Part shown: positions 16,648 through 26,093 of the stretch, piece after piece
Layout of the letters: each line of letters begins with the position of its first letter
Position numbering within the stretch: position 1 is the stretch's first letter
DNA from: CAYRFQ01 sp964423615
GTDB lineage: Bacteria; Planctomycetota; Planctomycetia; Gemmatales; Gemmataceae
Direction: 5' to 3'
NCBI GenBank assembly: GCA_964423615.1
Contig: CAYRFQ010000003.1
Span: 124,001 to 188,000, forward strand
Length of the DNA stretch: 64,000 bases
Made by a program: the position numbers and the translations under genes
The notes under the pieces: model-generated
Database searches by the model: none
What the model was told of the DNA's origin: nothing
What the model saw: only the letters and a program-made list of their open reading frames with translations

Positions 16648-17745
16648 ATGAAAATGCGATTAGCTCTCGCGGTATTACTCGGACTGGGACTTTCGATGTC
16701 CTTTGGCATCAGAATTGGTTTAGCCCAGGACAAGAAAAAGCAACCCCAAAAGACTTACTCCACAATCGGCAAAGTCTTGCGGTTCGAGAAGGCCGTCAAC
16801 AAGATCGTACCCAAGAACTCCAAGATTCAAAAAGTCGGGGAAGGGTTCGTCTGGACTGAAGGACCTTGTTGGGTCAAGAAAGGAAAAGCTGGGTTCTTGT
16901 TGTTCTCCGACATCCCAATGAACAGCGTCATGCAGTGGCGACAAAGTGGCAAAGTCAACGTCTTCCTGAAGCCGAGCGGCTACACTGGCAAGGAACCTCG
17001 CGGTGGCAAGGACGGCAAAGACGAACCAGGTTCGAACGGGCTGGTCCTCGCACCAAACGGGGACCTCATCTTGTGCCAACATGGTGATCGATCTGTCGCT
17101 CGGTTGGCATTCAAGGACATCGACCGCAAGACGAAAGAAGGCAAGTTCCAGATTCTTGCTCGAGAATACAAGGGTAAGCGACTCAACAGCCCCAACGACG
17201 CTGTCTTCCACTCCAACGGCGACCTCTACTTCACTGATCCGCCGTATGGTCTCAAGAAACGCTATGACGACCCTGCCCGCGAACTCGACTTTTGCGGCGT
17301 TTATCGGATCTCCAAAGATGGCGAACTCACTCTCTTGACGAAGGAAATGACTCGGCCCAATGGCATCGCATTGTCGCTGGACGAGAAAACCTTGTACGTC
17401 GCCAACTCTGATCCGAAACTGCCGATCTGGAAGGCCTTTCCAGTTAAGAAAGACGGAACACTCGGCAAGGGTAAGGTGCTCTACAACGCAACGAAAGAGA
17501 TGAAAGCCGGTCGTAAAGGCCTTCCCGACGGGATGACGATTGACTACAAAGGTAACCTATTTGCGACCGGGCCAGGTGGCGTTTATGTGTTTACTCCGAA
17601 AGGGAAGTTACTTGGTCGGTTCCAAACTGGTGAAAGAACTTCGAACTGTACGTTTGGCGGTAAAGGCGGGAACTGGTTGTATATGACGACCGACGATTAC
17701 ATCACTCGAATTCGCTTGCGAACCAAGGGCAAAGGATTCGAATAG
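16648..17745 (+). CDS. Exported SMP-30/gluconolactonase family protein
   Basis: 365 residues from an ATG at 16648 with GAGGA 8 bases upstream. The signal peptide ends after GIRIGLAQ. A six-bladed propeller of the SMP-30/gluconolactonase type follows. The metal-site residues are recognisable: Glu in FVWTEGPCW, Asn and Asp in LNSPNDAVFHSNGDLYFTDP, and Asp in GLPDGMTID. Family members hydrolyse sugar lactones or related esters outside or inside the cell. Export suggests action on extracellular sugar acids. It is followed by an amidohydrolase gene in the same direction, 65 bases later. The family is clear; the substrate is not. Confidence 0.88.
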   Translation: MKMRLALAVLLGLGLSMSFGIRIGLAQDKKKQPQKTYSTIGKVLRFEKAVNKIVPKNSKIQKVGEGFVWTEGPCWVKKGKAGFLLFSDIPMNSVMQWRQSGKVNVFLKPSGYTGKEPRGGKDGKDEPGSNGLVLAPNGDLILCQHGDRSVARLAFKDIDRKTKEGKFQILAREYKGKRLNSPNDAVFHSNGDLYFTDPPYGLKKRYDDPARELDFCGVYRISKDGELTLLTKEMTRPNGIALSLDEKTLYVANSDPKLPIWKAFPVKKDGTLGKGKVLYNATKEMKAGRKGLPDGMTIDYKGNLFATGPGGVYVFTPKGKLLGRFQTGERTSNCTFGGKGGNWLYMTTDDYITRIRLRTKGKGFE

Positions 17746-17810
17746 AGACTCTTCGGCGTCAAGGGTGTCTCCTCGGGTTCTCTGTTCTACGATCCTTCTC
17801 GAGGAGACCA

Positions 17811-19115
17811 GTGCGTTGTTCGCTCGTAATGAATCTTGAATCGCACGAGGGCATCAACGTGGAACGCAGCATTCTCACGGCGGATCGGTTATTCGACGGA
17901 ACGGGTCGTGCAACGATCGCAGGACCGCAACTTCACATCACTGGACAACATATCGACACCCGCGAAACGAATCTTCTGGCGCCTCCCAGTTGTTCCGCTG
18001 CCGTCTATGCGTTCCCTGGTTGTACGATTCTACCCGGACTCATTGACACCCACGTCCACCTCATTTTTTCGGCCAAACAAGCGCACGAGGCTGTGGTCGA
18101 GCAAGTTACAGGTGAGTCCGACGCAGAACTCGCGGCCCGTGCGATCCAGAACGCCCAAGCCGCCCTCCGGTCAGGAATCACGACGGTCCGTGACTGTGGT
18201 GGAAAAGGTACAGTCATCCAACAAGTCCGGGATGCCATCCGAAATGAAGACATCCCCGGACCGGACGTGATTTCGTGCGGCGTGCCGATCACAACAACGA
18301 CAGGGCATTGTCACTGGCTCGGCTTAACTGCCACCACTCCGCAAGAAGTAACGAGAGCCGTCGAGCAGATGCTGGCCGAGGATGCCGACTGGTTGAAGGT
18401 CATGGCGACCGGCGGAAACATGACGCCCTCTCCGGACGCCATGCAAGCCCAGTATCCCAACGAGGTCCTGGCATTGATCGCGGACATGGGTCGCGAAGCC
18501 TCGAAACATAGCGCTGCACACGTCTTGAGTCGCTCGGCGATGGCAGGTGTGGTTCGTGCCAATTATCGAACGATCGAACACTGTGACTGGCGCGTCGATG
18601 AGATCCATTACGAATTCGAACCCGAACTGGCCGTGAGAATGCTCGACCAGAATCAATTCGTTGGACTAACAATGTCCGGCACCACTCGAAGGGCGCTCTT
18701 TCCGGAAATTGCCAGCCTTCAGTCTCCGAAACTTACTCGGCGGTTGAACAATCGATTCGTGTGCGAACGGCAAATAATAGATTTTGGATTGAAGTATACG
18801 TTACATAGTGATGCTGGAGTAGGACGAACTCCTATCGATACATTTGCTGATGGTCTCCAAGCTGCCAAAATAGAACTTCGACTAACTCCAGCGGAGATTC
18901 TATTAGCGGTCACTCGTACTGCTGCAGAAGCCCTCGACCTGTTCGACCGTGGAACACTCACGGCTGGCAAACTCGCCGACCTCGTTGTTGTGGATGGGAA
19001 TCCATTACAAGATTTGACAGCATTAGCCAATATCCGAGCTGTAATGAAAGCTGGGAAATGGGTGGCTGGAGACATTCCAGAAAAAAGAGAAACGCCCAAA
19101 CCAGAACTTTTTTGA
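17811..19115 (+). CDS. Imidazolonepropionase-like metal-dependent amidohydrolase
   Basis: 434 residues from GTG at 17811, chosen for GAGGAG 6 bases upstream; a GTG 48 bases later (VERSILTADRLFDG) is the alternative. The amidohydrolase barrel has HxH at residues 81-83 (GLIDTHVHL), GITTVRDCGG, the putative carbamylated Lys in WLKVMATGG, His in AAHVLSRSAM, His in RTIEHCDW, and the last Asp in YTLHSDAGVG. The C-terminal beta sandwich is present (TAGKLADLVVVDGNPL). Family members hydrolyse cyclic amides, N-acyl amino acids or dipeptides (Xaa-Pro type). No signal peptide is seen, so it is probably cytoplasmic. The exact substrate cannot be told. Confidence 0.87.
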   Translation: MRCSLVMNLESHEGINVERSILTADRLFDGTGRATIAGPQLHITGQHIDTRETNLLAPPSCSAAVYAFPGCTILPGLIDTHVHLIFSAKQAHEAVVEQVTGESDAELAARAIQNAQAALRSGITTVRDCGGKGTVIQQVRDAIRNEDIPGPDVISCGVPITTTTGHCHWLGLTATTPQEVTRAVEQMLAEDADWLKVMATGGNMTPSPDAMQAQYPNEVLALIADMGREASKHSAAHVLSRSAMAGVVRANYRTIEHCDWRVDEIHYEFEPELAVRMLDQNQFVGLTMSGTTRRALFPEIASLQSPKLTRRLNNRFVCERQIIDFGLKYTLHSDAGVGRTPIDTFADGLQAAKIELRLTPAEILLAVTRTAAEALDLFDRGTLTAGKLADLVVVDGNPLQDLTALANIRAVMKAGKWVAGDIPEKRETPKPELF

Positions 19116-19247
19116 GAAGACAAGAGAAGCCATAGGTCGATAAATTCGAGCGCCAGAGACCGTAACAAACCAACAGGCGGACTGCCCACGGAGTGTGCTC
19201 ACTACCTTCTACGCTTGACCGATCTCCACAAGCAACCTTTACTATCG

Positions 19248-21380
19248 ATGCTGCATCTATCTTCACCATTCCCTTCGATTGCACCTCTTATGGATCAACA
19301 CTATCCAAGGTTGCTCGACCAAGGGGTGTTACCAGGCATTGGGTCTTCGCCAGGCCAAAACGAACGTTATCGACGTGGAGAAACCCCACACACACTACAC
19401 GTTTGGTGGGCGCGCCGACCACACCGTTCGATGCGTGCTCTTGTCTTGGCGAGTCTGTGCTGCGAGAGAACCTCTGCGGCCTTACGAGCATTGGAACAAA
19501 TCTGCAATCCCGTGTTTCCCGACGAGGCGTCTCTCAATGAAGCAAGAAAGCTGACTCGTCTTCCTGACGGAACACCCCCGAAAATACTCGACATGTTTGG
19601 TGGCGGAGGGACTATTGCTTTTGAAGCGTCGTTACTTGGTGCGGAAGCCCACTCGATCGACAGCAACGAACTAGCAGTCTTTCTTCAAAAGACATTATTG
19701 AGGCGTGGCGAAATCTCGCACTCCGAATTGTGTCAATTGGTCGAGCAGTCGGGAAATCGTGTTCTCGACAATCTGACCAAATCGACAGCAAGTTTGTTTC
19801 CGCTTCGTCATCGTTGGTTTGGATACATGTGGACGTACTCGATGTCGTGCCGGGCATGTAGATATCGCTTCTATCTGTCGAAACGTCCGTGGCTCTCTCG
19901 AAAAAAAAGGAAACGAATAACGCTAACCATCCAAAACGGCGAATTCGCACAACTCGTTTCTGTTCAACAGTCGAGTTCCGAACACGACTTCGTTTCGGTG
20001 TGGGCAGGTCGGACCGGAACAGTGAAATGTCCTCAGTGTGCTTTGCTCCATTCGAAAATATCACTCGCAGAGACGAAGGACGACCTCGTCGCGTTGGTTG
20101 GTCCGGCCGCCTCCGGTGGAAAAGAGTTCTCGGATGTTGTACCTGGAGCAATGCCGGACAACACAGTCATTCACGAAATCGAGCAGTCAGTCTTGCAAAG
20201 GTTGGAGGCACAGCTACCGGACTCACGGCTTCCCAGATGGTCGGGTGTCGTCAATCCAGCCTTGTATGGAATTGAAACGCACGCCGACTTCGTCAACCCT
20301 CGACAACGGGCTGTTCTATTACTCCTGGTAAGCGAACTACTAGCTGAATATCAGAGGTTGTGTAATCACACATCTCGAGAAGTAGCCAAATCTGTCGTCG
20401 GACTACTATCCGGGTTAATTGATCAGCTCGTCGATTGGAATTGTCGGTTGTCGATGTGGATTTCGCAGAATGAACAAGTTGGCAGGGCGTTCTCTGGCCC
20501 GGGAGTGGCCATGCTTTGGGATTATGTCGAGACTGATCCCGTTCTACGAGGACCTGCCAATTTGTGGAACAAGCTCGATCGAATTATTGCCGGCATGCGT
20601 TCGCTGTCCTATTTGTCCAGTTCCGTCCATGTAAGACAAGGTTATGCGCAGAACCTGCCGTACACGGATGGTTATTTTGACGCGATCGTCACGGACCCAC
20701 CTTATTACGACAATATCTATTACAACGTGCTGGCTGATTTTTTCTACAGTTGGAAGCGGATTCTCTTCCGGAAGATGGAATCGAATCTCTTTGTTCAGTC
20801 GGAAACCGATTCTTCGCGAGAACTCGTAGCTTCGAAGTTCCGTCATGGCGACAGCGAGACCGCGCACAGAGAGTATTGCGAACAACTTAGTTTGGCCATT
20901 CAAGAAGCCGAAAGGGTGTTAAAGCCAGAAGGGTTGCTTTGCCTTATCTACAGTCACGGATCATTGCGAGGTTGGCAAGCACTGATCCAAGCGTATCGTT
21001 CGACAGGGCTCTTCGTCACGAGCGTACAGCCTCTGAACATCGAACGGAAAGCGCGTCCTAGGGCGATGAACTCGAATGCCGTCAATACGTGCGTTGTGTT
21101 CGTCGCTCGCCGGGGAAGTACTCCGAAATTCCCAGTAACTTGCGATGAGTTATGCTCAAACTTTCACAAACTCGTGAAGGAAGTGACACTCTGTTTAGAA
21201 TCGAAAAACTGGTCGCCCAGTGATATTGCGATTGCGGCCTACGCTCAGGGAGTTGGTTTACTGATGAATGTGTCCGATATCACTGGCGGCGAAGATGACT
21301 TCAGTCCGCTCGGAATGTTTGAACAAATCGTGAGAGAGGTGATTCCAGACTTCCGCGTGAGTAACCGCAAGTCCCTTTAG
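19248..21380 (+). CDS. DUF1156-type DNA methylase
   Basis: 710 residues from an ATG at 19248; a TTG at 19215 and an ATG at 19290 are alternatives and no start has a good ribosome site. The N-terminus has the DUF1156 signature HTLHVWWARRPHRSMRALVLA. The AdoMet site ILDMFGGGGTIAFEA and the catalytic DPPYYDNIYYNVLADFFY place it among amino-methyltransferases (N6-adenine or N4-cytosine). Two Cys pairs (CRACRY and CPQCAL) suggest a zinc ribbon between the halves. Related methylases often sit beside DUF499 ATPases and other defence genes; none is present here, so this looks like an orphan. Its target cannot be read from the sequence. Confidence 0.87.
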   Translation: MLHLSSPFPSIAPLMDQHYPRLLDQGVLPGIGSSPGQNERYRRGETPHTLHVWWARRPHRSMRALVLASLCCERTSAALRALEQICNPVFPDEASLNEARKLTRLPDGTPPKILDMFGGGGTIAFEASLLGAEAHSIDSNELAVFLQKTLLRRGEISHSELCQLVEQSGNRVLDNLTKSTASLFPLRHRWFGYMWTYSMSCRACRYRFYLSKRPWLSRKKRKRITLTIQNGEFAQLVSVQQSSSEHDFVSVWAGRTGTVKCPQCALLHSKISLAETKDDLVALVGPAASGGKEFSDVVPGAMPDNTVIHEIEQSVLQRLEAQLPDSRLPRWSGVVNPALYGIETHADFVNPRQRAVLLLLVSELLAEYQRLCNHTSREVAKSVVGLLSGLIDQLVDWNCRLSMWISQNEQVGRAFSGPGVAMLWDYVETDPVLRGPANLWNKLDRIIAGMRSLSYLSSSVHVRQGYAQNLPYTDGYFDAIVTDPPYYDNIYYNVLADFFYSWKRILFRKMESNLFVQSETDSSRELVASKFRHGDSETAHREYCEQLSLAIQEAERVLKPEGLLCLIYSHGSLRGWQALIQAYRSTGLFVTSVQPLNIERKARPRAMNSNAVNTCVVFVARRGSTPKFPVTCDELCSNFHKLVKEVTLCLESKNWSPSDIAIAAYAQGVGLLMNVSDITGGEDDFSPLGMFEQIVREVIPDFRVSNRKSL

Positions 21381-21392
21381 CTGGGGAATCAA

Positions 21393-21419
21393 TCCGCCGC
21401 GAACTTTGATCGCGGCGGA
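21393..21419. terminator. Hairpin between convergent genes
   Basis: TCCGCCGCGA pairs perfectly with TCGCGGCGGA across a 7-base loop, between the converging methylase and DUF3352-like genes. T-runs are short on both sides, so it may be a weak bidirectional terminator. Confidence 0.65.
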
Positions 21420-21483
21420 AAATATCTTCTTGAGACAACGGTTCCAAAAAGGCAAGGCGGACTCAAGAAAAGCAACAAACGCT

Positions 21484-23205
21484 CTAGAACGAGGTCGGAC
21501 AAGAAGTACGAGAATCCAAGCGAATTCGTTTTCCTTCGTCAACTACGACCGAAACGTTGGGGAACAAGTACCGAGTGATTTGCTCCGGGTGTGGGATGAT
21601 TTCAACTGGCAGCGGTTCATCGAGTCCTGCGGGAGAAAACTCACGAGCGACACTATTCAATCCGGCGACGAGCGGTGGAAGCAAGTTGAAGAAAAGCTTA
21701 ACTCCGGGTCGAGGGTCGGAGATTGTGATTCCGCTAAACTTCTTCGGGAATTTCGAGATTGCCGTCTGAAGTTCTTTCGATGCCTTCCACTTTGGCAAAT
21801 TCCCACTGTTTCGGAGGATGAAGCCTTGAACGGGTTGAGGGTAATTACTGTAGACCAACCAACCTTTATACATCGCGATAGTAGGTGACGTGATTTGAAT
21901 CCCAGCCTGGATGTCGAGCAAGTACAACGTGACCCCTCGGTATTTCGTTGTACGGACCTGCAGGATTCCTGGAGCTTGAGCACCAACGAGATCCATGACT
22001 TTATTCAAAGCGGTTTTCAGCTTCTTTTCATCTTTGATCTTGACCACAGAAACGGCGCCCAAACCTAACAGGCCCTCCGAGGGCGATGCGTATGTGGCAT
22101 AGGTCGTGCCAAGACTTGTCAGAATTTCATTGCGGATGTTGATCCCGATATTCTGTTGGAATGTGTCGATCTCTTGCTTGACGTTGATGTCTTGCCCGGT
22201 CAGTTTGAGAATTTCGGTCGTGATGTCGAGTCCAACGTCATAGAGAGCCACGATGTCGAAATGCCCAGCAGAGAAAGCCTTGAGGTCTTTGGGCATGGCT
22301 GGCAAAGCTTTCAGGCTAAGCGTCTTGGTCGGGGCAATCTTCAAGATCCCCTTTCGTTGCCCAGGTTTCAAATGCAAGAAAGTCACCGAACGTTCGGCAG
22401 GGACATCGAATCCGATGTGTGAGGTGATCCCACGAATTTGGGCTAAACCGAACTTGTTGGTCAGTTTCTCGACGCCAGGTGTGAGTTTTCCGACAACTTT
22501 TCCGACGGCAGGCAAATCAAAATAGAACGCACCCCAGGTCGGAAATTCGTCGAAGCTCTGAATTTCTTTATAGAGCGGGTTGTTGGTGATGCTTCCCTGG
22601 CCACCGAGGCGTTTCGCAATTTGAGTCGGCGTCTCGGTGCCAATGGCTACAACTGCGTCTTTACCTTCTGCCCACCAGACCATGTTCACCGGACCTTCCG
22701 TGATCTGGGTCATCGTGCGTTTGCCTTTTTTTACGACGCGGACAGGAACATTGGGATTGGTTTGGGCGATCCGGTTGATGAGCGCGAGAAGCGATTTTTT
22801 CTCCCCTGCTCCATTGGGGAAGACCAAAACGGCTTCGGCTTTGGGCGGTTGAACATTGCTCACGGCCACTCCGGCCACAACTCCATGATCGAGGAAGCCC
22901 ATGAGAGCAGCATTGATTTCATCCCAAACTTTGTCGACTGGCGCTTGGGGAGGCAGAGCTTGCTTGAGACCCACCCGACCCTGAGTCTCCGCAAATCGCA
23001 AGAGTTTTTTGAAGAACGTCCCGGCGTCGCCTTGGATCACCTTTCCCAAAGCCGTCTTCTTGTACGTCTTCCAATGCTTTTTGTAGCCGTCCCACCGGAA
23101 GTAGATTTGACTATTGGCAGGAAGGACTTTCTCGGCTCTACTTTGGGCGTAGCAGGCGCTCGGGACCGCGAGCAACAGACACCCCAGCACGAATCGTTGC
23201 CACAT
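21484..23205 (-). CDS. Exported DUF3352-like protein
   Basis: 573 residues from an ATG at 23205 with AAAGGAG 8 bases upstream; a longer frame upstream lacks such a site. The signal peptide (RFVLGCLLLAVPSACYAQ) is clear. The mature part begins LPANSQIYFRWDGYKKHWKTY and continues with repeated strand-helix units containing MVWWAEGKDAVVAIG, TWGAFYFDLPAVGKVVGKL and AFSAGHFDIVALYDVG. This layout fits the DUF3352-like exported proteins common in planctomycetes, whose role is unknown. No catalytic motif is visible. The C-terminus is short and basic with one Cys. A standalone gene, convergent with the methylase. Confidence 0.75.
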   Translation of the reverse strand: MWQRFVLGCLLLAVPSACYAQSRAEKVLPANSQIYFRWDGYKKHWKTYKKTALGKVIQGDAGTFFKKLLRFAETQGRVGLKQALPPQAPVDKVWDEINAALMGFLDHGVVAGVAVSNVQPPKAEAVLVFPNGAGEKKSLLALINRIAQTNPNVPVRVVKKGKRTMTQITEGPVNMVWWAEGKDAVVAIGTETPTQIAKRLGGQGSITNNPLYKEIQSFDEFPTWGAFYFDLPAVGKVVGKLTPGVEKLTNKFGLAQIRGITSHIGFDVPAERSVTFLHLKPGQRKGILKIAPTKTLSLKALPAMPKDLKAFSAGHFDIVALYDVGLDITTEILKLTGQDINVKQEIDTFQQNIGINIRNEILTSLGTTYATYASPSEGLLGLGAVSVVKIKDEKKLKTALNKVMDLVGAQAPGILQVRTTKYRGVTLYLLDIQAGIQITSPTIAMYKGWLVYSNYPQPVQGFILRNSGNLPKWKASKELQTAISKFPKKFSGITISDPRPGVKLFFNLLPPLVAGLNSVAREFSPAGLDEPLPVEIIPHPEQITRYLFPNVSVVVDEGKRIRLDSRTSCPTSF

Positions 23206-23498
23206 CGGAGCTTCTCCTTTCGGGATTGGAAACATCGTAGCACAATCGGCAGTTTTGGTTTTCTGTTCTTTGGTCGGTCGAACCGAGCAAAAACAGATTA
23301 CCTGGGGTAGTATCGGGGAGAAGGGTAAGAACGGCAAGGAGTTTGGTTGGGTTCGTGAAAGTATTGAGGTTTGCTCACCGGAGTCAAAGAAGGTGCTTTG
23401 GCTTAGCTCCAAAGCACACCACACCTGCATCCACCGACAGACTACCGAAAATCTGACAGGACCTAACCTTGCAATCCAGAAGTCGACCGAAGTTTTCC

Positions 23499-24359
23499 TC
23501 AGCTAAGAAAGGTGAGCTTCTTGCGAAACTTCGTGGCCAGATCGCTTCCTGCCCCCAGGATGTGGAATATCTGGACCATGGCTTCACGAACTTTCGAAGT
23601 GCCCAACTCTGGATCGAGTTGCCCCGCTTTCATCAACGTTTCCAAGGCGTTTTCATAATCTTCGTTGGAGGCGAGTAGGCAACCGAGTTCATATTGTGCT
23701 TGGGCATTCTCCGTTTCTGATTCACCCTTTTGACGGATCGTGTCTTCATCACCTATTGTGTTGACAAGTGCTCGCAAGTTGAGCGTCGCTTCGAGGGTGT
23801 CAATTTCGGGACCACTGAAAGTGAGTTCCTTGAGCAACTTCGAGGCTTCCTCGTCTTTTCGTTGAGCGACTAACACGCGAACGAGTCCGAATTTCGAAAT
23901 CTCGTGTTTTTCGTCTTGCTCTAGGGCTTGCCGGTAGAGTGTTTCCGCCTGGGGGGCATCGGTTGATTCTATTTCTTTGGCTTGATCAGCGAGATTATCG
24001 GCGCCGCTCGGCATGACGTAGTCGATGAATTCTCGCAAACCTTCCTCGGGCATCACACCGCGAAAGTAGCCCCCTGGCTTGGGTTGTCGATTTACGAACG
24101 CAATCACTGTTGGAAAGGCGTTGACGCCCAGAGCCATCGAAATACGCTGGCTTTCCATGGCATTGATCTTTGCCAGTATGACTTCGCCGTTACGCTCATT
24201 GACCACCTTCTCAAGCATCGGTGCGAGGATGACACATGGTTGACATCCCGGTGCCCAGAAGTCCACGACAACCGGCTTCTCCTCCGATCGGTCCAGGACT
24301 TCTTTTTCGAACGTATCTTCGTTAACTTCGATGACCCATTCGGATGTATTTTCACTCAT
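23499..24359 (-). CDS. Thioredoxin-TPR protein of the CnoX/YbbN type
   Basis: 286 residues from an ATG at 24359 with AAGGAG upstream. Residues 1-115 are a thioredoxin fold (VVVDFWAPGCQPC, FPTVIAFVNRQP). Residues 130-285 are TPR-like helical repeats (AETLYRQALEQDEKHE, AQYELGCLLASNEDYENALETL). This is the CnoX/YbbN architecture, which couples a holdase chaperone to redox control and works with GroEL in other bacteria. The active site is CQPC, preceded by Gly instead of the usual Trp (WAPWCGPC in ordinary thioredoxins), so its redox behaviour may differ. No export signal is seen. Confidence 0.88.
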   Translation of the reverse strand: MSENTSEWVIEVNEDTFEKEVLDRSEEKPVVVDFWAPGCQPCVILAPMLEKVVNERNGEVILAKINAMESQRISMALGVNAFPTVIAFVNRQPKPGGYFRGVMPEEGLREFIDYVMPSGADNLADQAKEIESTDAPQAETLYRQALEQDEKHEISKFGLVRVLVAQRKDEEASKLLKELTFSGPEIDTLEATLNLRALVNTIGDEDTIRQKGESETENAQAQYELGCLLASNEDYENALETLMKAGQLDPELGTSKVREAMVQIFHILGAGSDLATKFRKKLTFLS

Positions 24360-24502
24360 TGGGGTTTGGCTCCTTGAAAAAACTCTGTTGATGTTCACCT
24401 TATTGTAGGAGAGGATGTTGCTTTAGTCCCGAGAACAGATCATCGCTCTAATTCTCGAGACTCCCATGGCAACAACTCGATTCTTGTGACGTAGGTGTCA
24501 TC

Positions 24503-24916
24503 GTGTCCGATTCGCTCACGCAAGAACTACTTGCACTTAACCAAAAACTCCTAGACAGTATTGCGACCGGAGATTGGGTTGCGTACGACAATTTATGTGA
24601 CGCTAGCTTGACAGCGTTCGAACCGGAAGCGGTCGGACAGCTCGTGCAAGGCTTGAAGTTTCATAAATTCTACTTTGACTTGGGAGCGACCCAAGAACTC
24701 CAGAATACGACGATGTGTTCGCCGCATGTGCGTATTCTCGGGGACGTCGCCATCGTGACGTACGTTCGGTTGATCCAACGATCAAGTCGTGAGGTTCCCC
24801 TGACAGTGGCTTTCGAGGAAACTCGCGTTTGGCACAAACTCGCCAATGGTTGGAAACACGTTCATTTCCATCGGTCGGAAATCACCAAAACACGCCGTAA
24901 GGGATACATAACGTAA
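24503..24916 (+). CDS. CaMKII association (hub) domain-like protein
   Basis: 137 residues from GTG at 24503 with AGGTG upstream. The whole protein is one cystatin-like alpha+beta domain of the SnoaL/NTF2 fold. It carries motifs of the hub domain that oligomerises animal CaM kinase II, in order: LCDASLTAFEPEA (32-43), GLKFHKFYFD (50-59), EETRVWHK (105-112) and KHVHFHRS (118-125). The hub of metazoan CaMKII has matching TAFEPEA, GLDFHRFYF, EETRVWHR and VHFHRSG motifs. There is no kinase domain. It probably forms a ring-shaped oligomer and may bind a small ligand. The next gene starts 42 bases later, so the two may be co-transcribed. Confidence 0.88.
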   Translation: MSDSLTQELLALNQKLLDSIATGDWVAYDNLCDASLTAFEPEAVGQLVQGLKFHKFYFDLGATQELQNTTMCSPHVRILGDVAIVTYVRLIQRSSREVPLTVAFEETRVWHKLANGWKHVHFHRSEITKTRRKGYIT

Positions 24917-24958
24917 CACGACAAAATTTCCGACCCTACTCGTTCTTTGAGGTACCCG

Positions 24959-25657
24959 ATGTCTAGAAAAGCATTCGTTGTCTTGATTTGTTTGGTGTTC
25001 GTTGGCAATGTTTCTGCCCAGGGCAACAAAAAGGACAAAAAGAAACGACCACGCACAAAGAACCCCGTGGTGGCTCCTATTAAAGCCGATCCGAAACTTC
25101 CGCACGTTCTGCTGATCGGTGACTCGATCTCGATGGGCTATACGCTCCCAACTCGCAAATTGCTCAAAGGAAAAGCCAACGTCCATCGTATCCCGACGAA
25201 CGGCGGGCCCACAATTCGCGGAGTGGAGATGATCGACAAGTGGCTCGGCGATCGCAAGTGGGATGTCATTCATTTCAACTGGGGATTGCATGACTTGAAG
25301 ATGGATTCGAAAGGGCGGCATCAAGTGCCTCTTCAGCAATATAAAAAGAACTTGAGCCAACTCGTTGAACGAATGAAAGGGCAGACGAAAGTGTTGATTT
25401 GGGCCAGCACAACACCAGTGCCTCAGGGAAAGGTCAAGCCTCCAAGAAAAGACAGCGACGTCATCGCATACAACAAAGTCGCTGCCGAAATCATGAAGAA
25501 GCACGACGTCAAAGTGAATGACTTGTATTCGTTCGTGCTGCCGAACCTCTCGAAACTACAGCGGCCTGTAAACGTCCACTTTAGGCCAGGGGGATCTGCG
25601 GCCCTCGCTCGGCAAGTTGCTTCGAAGATTGAAGCTGCGCTCGCTGGGCAAAAGTAA
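24959..25657 (+). CDS. Exported SGNH/GDSL-family hydrolase
   Basis: 232 residues from an ATG at 24959 with GAGG 6 bases upstream. The signal peptide ends at GNVSAQ and is followed by a Lys-rich linker (KKDKKKRPRTK). The SGNH blocks are block I LLIGDSISMGY (catalytic Ser), block II around NGGPTIRG, block III NWGLHD (Asn in the oxyanion hole), and block V VNVHFRPGGSA (catalytic His). The Asp that usually sits three residues before this His is not there, so the dyad or triad may be completed differently. Likely an exported esterase, for example acting on acylated sugars. It follows the CaMKII-hub-like gene closely. Confidence 0.85.
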   Translation: MSRKAFVVLICLVFVGNVSAQGNKKDKKKRPRTKNPVVAPIKADPKLPHVLLIGDSISMGYTLPTRKLLKGKANVHRIPTNGGPTIRGVEMIDKWLGDRKWDVIHFNWGLHDLKMDSKGRHQVPLQQYKKNLSQLVERMKGQTKVLIWASTTPVPQGKVKPPRKDSDVIAYNKVAAEIMKKHDVKVNDLYSFVLPNLSKLQRPVNVHFRPGGSAALARQVASKIEAALAGQK

Positions 25658-26093
25658 CCCTCCTGCTAATCGAGGGCTAGGCTTCTCGGGTCCCTCAACT
25701 AAAAGCGAAATGCGTTTGGATGTGAGGTGGTTCTTCCTCGGATCGAGCTAGAAGCCAAGAACAGGTTTTTTCCTTAGAGGAAGTGTTTACTTGTTTCTTA
25801 CTTCTCAAGACAAATTCGAAACCTGTCCAACAAACGAAGCAGCCACCTTCCATTCCAAAATCCGCGTCCTGATTCTCCGTGTTTCCACGGCCCGGAATTC
25901 GTGCCGTGACTCAAACACTAGCTCCACCGTTGCTAGGACCTGTTTTTCTCCGTTCACTACAAATTTACGATTCGTGCCCGTATACACCAGGTTGGCTTTG
26001 CGGCAAAGGAAAAAACTGTTGGCAGACCTACCTCCTACGAGCTAGATTTGATTATCACTTGCGACTTCTCTTCTTCAAGACGACAAAGATTTT
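25658..26093. other. Intergenic region with a possible short relic
   Basis: No gene on the plus strand. On the minus strand, 25805-26040 reads as coding-like text (NRKFVVNGEKQVLATVELVFE, then WKVAASFVGQVSNLS) without an ATG; it may be a relic or part of a dispersed repeat. The rest holds the promoter of the next gene. Confidence 0.35.
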
